DNA of 64,000 nt. Origin: Schistocephalus solidus (Eukaryota; Platyhelminthes; Cestoda; Diphyllobothriidea; Diphyllobothriidae). A program made the position numbers and the translations under genes. Positions 13,101-25,100 of this stretch are shown piece after piece. Each line of letters opens with the position of its first letter. Positions within the stretch are counted from its first letter, which is position 1. The DNA is taken from contig WEDG01000214.1 of assembly GCA_017591395.1 (NCBI GenBank), positions 186,001 through 250,000 on the forward strand, written 5' to 3'. The notes under the pieces were generated by a model. The model did not search any database. It was not told the DNA's origin and saw only the letters and a program-made list of their open reading frames with translations.

Positions 13101-16100
13101 TTTTCGCGGACGACTGCGCCCTTAACACGGTGACGGTGGAGGACATGCAAAAGAGCATGGACCTCTTCGCCGAAAGCTGCGCCAATTTTGGATTAACAAT
13201 CAGTACAGCCAAAACGGTTGTCATGCACCAGCCGCTACCCAGCGCGGAATAAAATGCTCCTCGAATCAATGTCAACGGTGCTCAACTCAAAAATGTGGAA
13301 ACCTTCGCTTATCTAGGAAGCCCGATGTCGCGCAACACGAGAATCGATGACGAGGTTGCCCAAACGGATCTCCAAAGCTAGTCAGGCCTTCGGCCGGCTG
13401 CAGGCCTCCGTGTGGAATCGCCACGGTATTCACCTGAACATCAAACTGAAGATGTACAAGGCCGTTGTCTTGACGACACTCCTTTACGGATCAGAAACCT
13501 GGACCGTCTACTCGAACCAAGCCAGGAAGCTGAATCACTTTCATCTCAGCTGCCTCCGCAGAATACTGAAGCTGAGATGGCAAGACAGGATCCCGGACAC
13601 GGAAGTCCTGGAGCGGACTGGAATCCTCAGGATCCATGCCAAGTTGAGGCAAGTGCAACTGCGATGTAGTGGCCACCTGGTAAGAATGGACGACGAGAGA
13701 CTACCCAAACGACTTTTCTACGGAGATGTCGCTACGGGTTCTCGCCGGCAGGGAGGTCGAAAACGACGCTACAAGGACACTTTGAAGAAATCGCTGAAGC
13801 AACTGCAAATGAACTCGGCGACCTGGGAGGACCTCGCCCAGGATAGACCGGCATGGAGAAGATCAGTGAAGACTGGTTCAGCAAGCTATGAGGCCAACCG
13901 GATCACCGCTGCCAAGGCCAAAAGAGCAGCACGAAAGTCACCAGCGCCCCGGACCAACACCACCAATGCCCAGGCCCTGCCAACATGCCCGCGCTGTCAA
14001 CGCATCTTCCGCGCGCGAATCGGCCTGGTTAGACATCTTCGGACGCAATGCACCAACAATCCGACAATTCAAATTTCTACGTCAAATTCTGCCAACCCTC
14101 CTTCTGACTCCCTCACCCTCACTCCTGGCATCAATTCCATTGCTCCCACCATCATAGAGACCACATCCATCTAATCATCGTCTGTTACCCCCACCACCGC
14201 GACCACCACCGCCTTCGCCTTCACTACCACCACCACCACCATCAGCGATGGGGAATCTCTCCTAAGCTGTACTCAATGCGACCGCACATTCACCTCACGC
14301 ATCGGCCTGGTCGGTCACTTGCGAATGCATCGTACAGAGACCGGTGAGCCAGTGCCTGGAGCACCATCACACAGCAGAGATCATCGCCTCCACTGCCCTT
14401 ACTGTCCTCGCGCATCCACTCAATCGCATGGGCCTATTCGGTCGCATGCGCATCCATGACAGCGGAATTCACCACAATGCCGACAACACCGATACACCAT
14501 GCACACCCTCCGCTCCTGCCATTCTTAGCGCCCCTGCCACCCCCACTACCATGAATGACATCCCCCAGCCTCTACCGATTTCTCCTGCCCACACTGCACC
14601 CGCAACTTCAACTCACGCATCGGCCTGGTCGGTCACCTGCGAATCGATCGAACGGAGGCTGGTGAACCAGTGCCTGGGGCTCCGACATACAGTTGACGCG
14701 CCCGCCTTCACTGCCCTCACTGCTCCTGCCAATTTACACACCGCATGGGCCTATTAGGACACATGCGCCATCACGACAACCTCCGGTAAACCACCGGAGG
14801 CTAAGCTACATCAGCGCACACTACCTACACCAATGCATCGACAACACTCTCACAATCACCATTTACCACAGTATATCACGGTTTCCTAGAAACCGTGGCT
14901 GGGAAGTCTGCCAATCTGACGCTTCCACCAGACCACGCCGTCGGCTCAGTGTATGTGCTGTGTGTGTCGAGTGGCTGACCAATGAACTGGGAGTCAGACG
15001 GCGATGGCTGCTCCATATCCCCGGAGTTTGTGAATCCTGGTGTGTGCGTTATGGGGACAGTGGTCTGATTGTGGGGGTGGGGGAGAGAGTGAGGTCAAGA
15101 GCTCAGCGTATTTTCCTCGCTATAAACAATCTGACGCGCTTGAAATCATCACGGTGCGCTAAAAGCCGTGGCTTGGAAGTTTGCCAACTGACGGGATAAC
15201 TCGGACCGCGTGGTCAGCCCAATGTGTGTTTTGTGTGGAGTGGCTGACTGGTGAACTGAGAGTCAGGTTGCAATGGCTCCTTCTTAATGTGGCCTTTATG
15301 GCACTCCCCACTCCGTGGGATCCGAGCCAGTTGTGGTGGCACGCCCAGGAGCGGCTCCGGCCGCGCCAGCCACCTGCGCCCTCTCCCATCTACGGTCTTC
15401 TTGACTCTGTCTTGACACCGGGCTCAGGTGGGGGAGGAGGAGAGAGTGCGGTAGCTGCAGCGCAAGGCTACTATCACTTAAATCTAATTAACGCGCAAGT
15501 CTCCATCCCTGCACCACCTGATGTGGAGCATACGGTGGACCTCGTCGAAATCGACGGTCGAACTGCCATGTCTGCGAGACTTGCATCTGTGCGAGTGTTC
15601 TTGTCACCATTCCGCCAGTCGCCGGCGCTTGCATTTGTTAGAACACCATTATTGCCGTAGGATTAGTCTCTTTCCGAGTCCGAATACCCCAGCTATACAA
15701 GGACGCAATAGGGTCTTTGAATACAGGACATAGTGACAGTTTGTTGTCGTTAGATCGCCTGCCGATCGAAAACATGAATCAGCTGGGAGAATTTCTATGC
15801 AGGCCGTGAAATGTTCATCATTTGGCTTCTGAACAGCATTCATGGACATGCTTCACTCGAAAAACCCGCTTGAGCATCGGGTTATATGGAAGCGGTCCAG
15901 CAGGCTTGTCTGTGTTGCCCTGTTGTCGGCTGCAGCACTGTGGTGTTTCTCTTCGTTGCCACAACGACATCTATGCGAAAGGAAGCTCCGCCATAGGGAC
16001 TTCCTATTTTCCAATGCAACTGAAAATTTTACAAGACCGCATGAGGATGTACAAAATAAAATTCGATTTTCGATTTCCACCGCAATTGTGAAGTTAAGGT

Positions 16101-19100
16101 TGAAGTTACCAAAGTTAAAAACTTGCATAATGAGCCGGACGAGAACAGATTTTTTGAAACCCAGAATTCCGGCTGAAAATTAGTGACCGAGGCAATACGT
16201 GCAGAGGACTAATCATCCTGGAGGATTGAGTATTAGACGTAAATTAATCTGTACTTTAACCATCGAGGGCCTATCAAAGCTAAGCTTCTACCCTGTAACA
16301 GAAAAACTTCGCTCCTGTACTCAAAAAATTACCTTATTTTCGCTTCGACAGATCGCTAAACATTTCAGTTCCCCAAAATTGGACTAAAAAGTTATAGAAA
16401 CTGCATTTTTACACTCACCTGGGTATCAGAGAACAAGAACATCGTTTCCTTATTTTCTATGCCTGCGGCCATCATAACCTTCCTTAAATCCTCAAGCCAG
16501 TCGTTGTTATTGTATGTTTTGGTTAGTTCGATCCGGAAGCAATCGAACTCCGAGCTACACAAGAGAGAATCAATATTGTTTTAAATGTCACAAAAATGCC
16601 TACTTATAAAGTAATAACATAAATATTGAACCTACATGTGGGCTGCCAGTTTTGCCGCACTCTGCCGGCCGCTTCCGCCAAGACCAAGCAATAGAGCGTT
16701 GCTTTGTGGCTGACGAATAATTCGCGCAATGCGGCAGATGTGGATGATTGCGTCCATGAACAGCACTAGGTTCATCTGCGTGGTGCTGACCTGGTTGTAG
16801 TCCTCCAAGTTCTCTTCGATGACACGTTGAACCTTAAAAATCCATAATTTTGAGACATTAAACAGAGCAAGTGGGCATCTGCTTTGTAACAGCATGTTAA
16901 GATGATCTTGTTAAAAAAGACAGCTATTGAGTGCGCTTCATCAAAAAATACAAATTGATCGGATAATCTAATAGCTTGCAAAGTCAACGTACCACAGCGT
17001 GATCCTCCATTTCAATGTACTTCCTCATATCAACTGCCGCGCCAGTCAAAAAGTCTCCATAGAGCAGAGGTTCCGATGGGACAGCAGTTTCGAATGGCGT
17101 TGCGAAAATGTCATTCATCGATTTCTTAATCAGGTCTTTGAACCAGTTTCGGTCGGTATCATTAATGAGACGGTCTTGATAAACTCGGCAGGATTCGTGG
17201 TACCACAGACGCAAAATCTGGGTTAGTTCTCCGGTCAAACTGCTTATATCCATCATAAGCATGCCCTGAAACACGTGAGCTAGATCTCGCAAGTTAAATG
17301 TGTAATGGCTCTTGGCCGGTGTAGGCAACAACTGCGATTGTACCGTCGTGTATACATCAACTGATGCCTTCACTAGGCGGTCTACATGTTCCAGCAGAGC
17401 ACGAACCGGGCTGTCTTCAGCGGCTTGTCCAAGCCAGCTACGGACAATTGTTGGGAAGATGGTCATCAGACTGCTCTCATCGAGTTCGTTGAAGCTCAGG
17501 AAGTTGAAGTGACGCATGAGGCGCTGGGTGATTGGGTTTCTACCACCACCCGGTGGACAGAGAGCACCCAAAAAGTTGACATCAACGATTGTCTTGAAAG
17601 CGCCAATACTCTTTCGATCATACCACCCATTGAAATCCATCCACTGACGAAGCAGTTCAATTGGTGGCTGAGCACCGTACACTTCTGGAGCGGGCATGTT
17701 CAAGTCGTCTATGAAGAAGATTATGTACTTCCCGGCTGGTGGTCCAAAGATACCTTTTCGGCGTTTGTCCAGTTTGCCGTCAATCAGATCTTGCGTCTGA
17801 TTGGCACTAGTTTTGGCGCTGAACACCATGAATTCGGGAATATACTCTTTCGGCATACCAGATGTCAGTTTGTCTGCTATGCATACCGTCTTGCCGGTAC
17901 CGGTGGGTCCTACGCAGATGACGGGTCGTTTGTTCAAGAGCAGCATTTCCATTAACCGGATCAGGCGGACATTGTCCATTGTGGGAACGAGTATCTCGGA
18001 GTACTTCATTGTCGGCGTAATAGTATATGGTTTCAAGTTCTGCATCCAGTTCTCCCATTGCACCTTTAAGTTATTGATAAGAAAGTAACACTTTAATACA
18101 TGCATCAAGGTTAATAGTTTTAGGTTTGGTGTGCGCATTTTAACTTGGTCTCTGTGGAATACTCTCATTAGTTCTCAATATGCCGTTGCCTATGTGCTAC
18201 CGCAAAAAGAACGGTACCAATAAGTCGTATTTAAACGGAAGTTAAGTAAATCTAGAGCAAAAAGGTGACAGAGTCCTGATATCACTCCAAAACATGCTTG
18301 ATTTATGCATGTGACAAAGAAAAAAAGTAAGTTCCGTGCAATTTACCCTTGGTGTAATATGTTGTAATGTGTTAGCGCTGGGAAGACTTGTTAAAACTCA
18401 TGAAATGCAAAATAAACGGACAAAGAATTTAGGGCCTCTGGGCTGAAAGCCTGCACCCGAGCTCTGCTGTGGCCAGATAAACTTAATTTTTTCGTGGGAA
18501 TATGATAGATAAAGGAGGAGAGAGAGTCAATGCTGCCCAAAGTTTGCATCTCCATAGTCCAAGTTAGGTGCAAATTACTACTAATCCATTGGGAGTAATT
18601 GTTGACCGCGAGATCTCGAAGAGTGAATGGCCTCTTGTTAAGTAGAGAGGTCTACTTTACTGGCCAGCCTGAGCTCCCCTCTTACTTTTCAGTGTTCATT
18701 TGGCATATAGTTAAGCATAAGCGGTAAATACATTGAGAAATGGCGTTTAAAAATTTGAAAAAATGTACTTTTGTGCAAAGAACATTAAACTGCGCCAGTA
18801 AGGGTTTAACGTGCCTTTTTCGGTTTTCCGTCATCATCTTCTTCATCCTTGGCATCCAGGTCAAGGGTTCCTGCCTCGTTTAGGAAGTAGTCATAGACAA
18901 GTCCCTCAGCTGGGAAGGGTCGGAAGCACTAAAAAATTGTAAATCGGAGGTGCGGTATTTGTGGCTGGCTATTGAAAGAACTTGCAGCTGAATGAAGAGG
19001 AAATTCTTGAGAAACAATCAGTAGACTATCCATAAATGAAAACAAGCATTTAAGGAGTATATTTAGCCTTAATTTTCATCCTGATTCTCTAAATTTCGAT

Positions 19101-22100
19101 ATGAATGATACAATAACTGAGTTGTAACCTGCATAAACTCTAAGCGTAATGTTACTGGCATCGAATAAAACGATATGCTTCGTCGCACTGGTCTGTGTTT
19201 TATGAACTGTATTTCTTTTAGCTTATATGAATCTGTGCCTTTTCCTAGTCTGCGGAGAAAGAACCCGGAAACCTTTGCAAAAACATAGCTCTATATGCAT
19301 TCCAACCTCATTCCTTTACGTTTGAAGGTTATTTTCCACTTGACAAGGAGACGATCAGTTTAAATATAGTTACTCCTTATTAAATAAGTAGCAATTATTA
19401 TTTGATTATTATTAATGTTGTGTGGCCGCAATAACTGTTGGCCAGTTTGCCACTAACTGGCTTTCAGACATGATAAGACCAAGATGTAACCTGTGTCTAA
19501 AGGAAAAAATTGGTTTATAGGTCTCTGTCCATAATTTTCTACTGTCTATACTACTAGCCACTATGCAGTTGCTGGCGGGACTCAAGAGTGAGCCCCAATG
19601 CAGAGAGGGACGATTGAGTTCCGTAACCGATCGGTGAGCGCCAATCTCTCTGGTCTTTCTCGGTAATGTTCTAGATGTTCTAAGTGTTCAAGAAGACCAT
19701 TTGGCTTTTAAAACAACCCCAGAGTACATACATATGGGAAAAATATTGGTTTGTAAGTCGGAACTTCGGCTACTAAAGGTGTTTTCCACTGAGTGTGCTT
19801 ACACTGACCCGTCGCAAAATATTTTTTGACGGAAATGGTTTAATTCTTCCGGGGTTTACGTTGCTCACCAACGAAACTGGTAATATGGGCAACACTGGAC
19901 CCAGTATGATGTCAAGAGAAAATAACCCATTGGAAGATCGAAGCTACTGAATCAGGTATGAGAGAAAGCCGAGAAGAGAAATGCCGCCAATTTGCCCACC
20001 TAAGCAGATGACTTGGTTAGGGAACTTTCATGCACAAATGATTTGTTTCAAAGGTTCTCTGCCCGAATCAAGACTAAAATGCATTGGATCTTAACAAAAG
20101 CAAATATGCTTCATGTGAGGGTGGTGGTTACTAGTCCGACCTGATAATAAGGTTAATAAAGGCACTCAGTTTTGCCTTATAGTATAGGTCTGGAGACTTC
20201 AGAGAATTCTAAACTGGGATATGCCATAGTGATCACTCTTTTCTCCCTTGCCTCCATGTTTGGTAACTACTACCAACTCTAACTTTTCCCACTTTTATCT
20301 TGAATGTGATCATCCGGTCGTTCATAGAGTTTTTTGAGTAAGTAACCGAGCAGGAAATGTAGGCAAAAATATCCGGTCGTCATCTGACCTCACCTTATTT
20401 TCCGAATCCCGTTTGCAGCCCCGGGGATCTGGACCCCCAGATCTTTAGTTCAATCGTTCTCGGTGGTCAATTTTAAATGAAATAACAGGCGACCAACCGC
20501 CTCCTGTTTTCAGAGATTACAATACGCCGGTAGAATAATGGAATTCTATATATGAAACGTTGGTGAAGCACCAACACCCGACACCTGAGTTGACAGCACA
20601 ACAATCGTCGCACAAGTGCCACTGCTGGCTGAAGTTCTACTCAAACCCTCAAAGGTAATTCGGCGAGGAAGAAAGTTAAAGGACCAAATTTTTGCACCGA
20701 GAGCGCCGGTTTGAAGTTAACCGATACCTATGCAGAGTTTCTAAATTATACTCATGATCACCAGCGGGAAAGAGGCGATAAGCTGCTGCAGAAAAAAGAA
20801 GGCAACATGCTTGGCGAGAATGGAAATTATAAGCGCCCCTCATCTGCTGGAAACGCACCCTAGTATGCCTAAATATTCCCTGACAGAGAAACTGAAGAAT
20901 TGACATGTGGATGGGACACCGAAAAGCTACAGAGGATCGGGAACCTTAGAGATATTGAAGCTTAGAAGCTGCGGTCACATACTGCCTATGTAAAAGAGGG
21001 GTCGGTTGTATTCGCGATGCTTATTGCTATTACTACAGAATGACAATCCAGAAGGGTTGGGAAATTCGTCACTCTAAAAAACTATTTTTTTAAAAACCAA
21101 AAGGAAGTATTTTCTCAATTACTTCCAATAATGGAGATAATTTCGTCTTCGAAACTTCAGGCAAGTGAGCGCATGACACCTGGAATCCCTTCATGCTATT
21201 CTTCCTCGAATTCGAGTGCCTTTGCTTCAGTTGGCAACAAATTCATATTAATTAAGTTTATTGCTGTAAGTAGTCTTAATTCGATGGGTATTCAGAAAAT
21301 TTGATTCCAAGTTTCCAGTCATAGTTGGTTCTAGTGTCAAATTTATGATTATTATTACAACATTAGGTTCGCAGTCTAGTGAGTAGGTCTAGTGAGTAGG
21401 TTGAACGATACTGCCGACTACATTTATCTTCACCGTCATTATCGCCAAATCATGTAAAATGCGATGACAGTTTTGGAGCTTTCGCGTCCCTAGTTGCCGC
21501 CGTTACGGTGGAATACCACGGAAACAGTTGAGCGTTTTATAAACAGCAGAGGCCGTTTCGGAGATAATTTTGACATGACGACTGGCTTATTGTCAGTTGT
21601 AATTGTCGGTTATAACTAACTTTAAGATCCTTCATTTTCTGTCGCAGGAAGGCGTCAAAGGCTTTGCGGCCGTCGTTCGTACAGGATGCCCCAATGGACC
21701 ATACCAGAGAGAAGAAGAACCAGGACTCGACGACATCGCCGACACGGGAGATCAACTCCTCCGATACTCCACTCTACAAAATGAACGAGTAAAAGCAACC
21801 TAACTGGAAGAGAAAAACCCCGAAATGGCTAAGCGTAGGTTGTATTCAAGTACTAACTTACATCATTCGGATCAGCCCCCATTGGACGCAGTGGAAGCTT
21901 CATGTTCTGTTCCTTCTTAGCCTATAATAGAATAAAAAAGACAGTCCGGAATTGCAAATCGTTAGGGCTGCAGTGAGTGTTCCGACAACCCTTGTTACCA
22001 GCGTAGCGTAGGTATTCAGCTGACTAGTCTGCGTTGGATGAGATCTCTTTTCGGTAGCTCTAGCTGATCCTCATCACCTGCCCAAGGTGCACGTTCGCCG

Positions 22101-25100
22101 CCTGGAAAGTGACGCCTTTGTTTTTATAGCAAAGTCGCATGCCAGTGCCACATCAGGAATGCATGAGTCGCCTGCCACTGAATTTTTTTTAAACCTCTTT
22201 TCCTATCGGTGGACTAGAAAGTTTAATTCGATCTGCGTTTGGTTACAGTTAAACATCCAAGTTAACCACCCCCTTACTGTACGCTTCAACTTAGCAGCAT
22301 AGTCAAATTACGTGCATCATTAAAGTCGCCGGTGGATGATGATAATTCAATTGCTCTGTAGTTGATTACCATTATGCTGCTCCGTAGTTTCACGAGGAAC
22401 GGTCCTCTAGAAGATAAGCTGATTACGAAGCTAGCTGAGCAGAAACCAAACATGTAAATTCTTCTGCCCAGCTTACGAAATGCTTTTTCGTTACTCCAAA
22501 GGCATCTGATGAGCAAATCACAACATTTTGTCTTGGTTGTTATGTAAGTGCCGGATTTAGAGTAATGTTCTCAGAAAAGGCTTACCTTCTCTTTGTCCTT
22601 CTTGCGCGGTATACCTTTTTTAATATCCTAAACAAGAAAAAGGGTTCGATTGATTAAAGCTGAGATCATTTAACAGTTGCCAAGGCAAGCCATTTGAAAG
22701 CACAAAGGATCATGGTAACATCTACAAATCTGTCATCTCTTACTTTATAACTAATACAACTACGACTACTACTACTAATAATACTACCACTACTACTACT
22801 ACTGCCTATTACTACCAACACTACTTCTTCCTACTACTACTACTATTAAATACTACATACTACCTACCTAGTTCTACAATTACGATTAATACTATTACCT
22901 GCTACTACTAGCTACTAGTACTACCTTCCACTTCCTATTACTACGACTTCTACTACTATTACTACGAATACCATCACCACGACTACTACTATTAATACTG
23001 ATGATATTATGATTATGATTAATTTTATTTCTCCCAGTGCTGTTGTTGCTGTTACTACTGCCATAAATATAACAAGTGCGACTTCGATTACAGAAAAGGT
23101 GAAGGTATGCAAAAGGAGATACCGATGGAAAAAGCTCACTTCTTTAGGAAGGAAGCGCTGGAAGAAGCAGGCGAAGAGCTTTAGGAAGCTAAAAGTAAGC
23201 TGACCGTCCGTGGTGGGGATCAGTTCTTTCGTGTGGTCTCGTATGAAATTGATGGAGTCCTGAAAAATACCAAGTAAAGACGTAAGTCTGTCAGATGAAT
23301 ATGTTTCATTTTTTAACGCCGATCACCCATTCGCCAGTTAAGGTGGGCAGCAAAACGTACGAGAGATTGAAGCCATTTGCACAACATGGCCCTCAAGACG
23401 TTTGGCTTATAGCAAACAGGGTGGGATTCAGGAGATATTCGAAAATCGATAGGGATGGATTTAAAAAATAACATTGACACATTAATCCGTGCAACGCTCA
23501 GATTCAGCGCCCATGGGCTAGACTACCCCGCTCCCTACGGAAGGTCCTTCCAATTTTTCTCGCAGTGATTTTAAGGGGTAAAGTTGTAAGCGTATCTAAG
23601 GCATGACAATCAGTTCCAAGCCACATATACCAGTCAAAGCGGGAAGGCATAACTAAAAAGAAGAATTTTCCGGGCCATGGTGGCTGCAGAGCAGTCCCAG
23701 CAGACCGTCTGAATTGGCTGTCTTAACTGAGACAAAACGTACACGGGAAAGCAAGCATGCGTGTGCGAGAGAGTGGGAGTGATCGTCTAAATGTTGGACA
23801 GTTGACTAGTCTTTTATTGCATGCATGAAAGCCTGTGATTGATTGGTGATTCTAGAGCGTCCATGCTTCAGTCACTTGAGTGAAGAATTGTTTGGGTTTT
23901 GTATCGGCGTGGCTGACTACCGGAAGCAGTTGTATGCTGCTCGAGTGCAAGTCTTCAATTCCCACCAGTCTCCGAATTTATTACAAAGTTTCAATATCTG
24001 CGAAAGAAAGGAGACCAAAAAATCAGATTGGGAAGCTTACTTCAAGGTAGAAGTCAAAGAGACGGCCCAGCTTCTCCCGGTGAGGATAGACCGGGGGTGG
24101 CAGCTTGGCAAGCCAGCATTCAACAAACGGTTTGAGACCGAGAATGCTCGGCTCTAGATAGACCATACCACAGCGGCTGACTGTTGCAGGAGAGGCGACG
24201 GCCAGGTCGGCAACTTCAAACATCATTGTCATGGGCTCAGTGAGCTTAATGATCTCTCCACTGCTGAGACAGAGCTTCTTGTTGTCGTCCAGCACAGTGT
24301 TCATGTTTTCGATCCAGACGGCATCGACGGGGCCGTCGAAGACGTACCAGCGTTTGTCAATATCGTCAGCAACTACACCCTCACGAATGAGGACACTGAG
24401 AATGCCATCGGTCCATTCGTGTGTCAGGAGGTCAAATTCACCATAAAGCTGACCCATGGTTATTGACTTTGGATTCAGTACGTAGGTATGCACAGTCGTG
24501 AAGGGGCTACCGTCAGGGCTGGGCTGGTTCCTGAGTGCAGTAAGTGCGTCCCGCAGAACTTCGTAGCACTAAAGGTGGCAAAAATTAGGCATTCCTTTTT
24601 CTTGCTAATGACGATGAATGCGAATTTCAGAGCCAGTAGTCTCGTGCTAGTGCCTGTTCTTCATGTTTTTGCGTGATGCTTTTTGCTCTGTTCTTAAAGC
24701 AGAAATAGGGATGTTGCCCGTAGGGTTATGGGGGTTGTTGTAAAATTTTTAACGACGAGCAGCCTCCAAGGTAAATTTACGAACTCACCTTTGTTTTTCC
24801 GGATCCAGTTGGACCAACCAACATAAGACCATGTCGAACAACAGTAGTCTCGAAAAGTTGGATACACTTTTTCATGAAGCCTACAAGAATCAAAAAGTTC
24901 AATAAACTTTTTCATGAAGCCTACAAGAATCGCTAAAAGCACGCTCTCTCATAGATTTAACAGCATATGAAATTTACGTGAAACAAAGTGAAACACGAAT
25001 AAGCCCCTGAATGATAAATAATACTGTTTTGTTTTGTTGGCAGGATTATCGGTACTCTAACGAATATGACGAGACACCAGCGGTTTTTGGCTTATTAATG

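Larger units (their letters stand above)
9799..16418. other. DNAH1 intron 29, 6.6 kb, enlarged by retroelements
   Basis: The intron edges (9799-10250 and 15670-16418) are AT-rich and without recognisable features. The middle, about 10260-15660, is markedly GC-rich and consists of a LINE and an interspersed repeat, both on the plus strand and so antisense to the gene. Confidence 0.85.

Noticed and set aside
22921..23139. Hydrophobic 72-codon frame on the minus strand
   Set aside because: It is a translation of the ACT-rich microsatellite plus intron; the part in 23140-23259 is dynein exon 22 in a different frame context.
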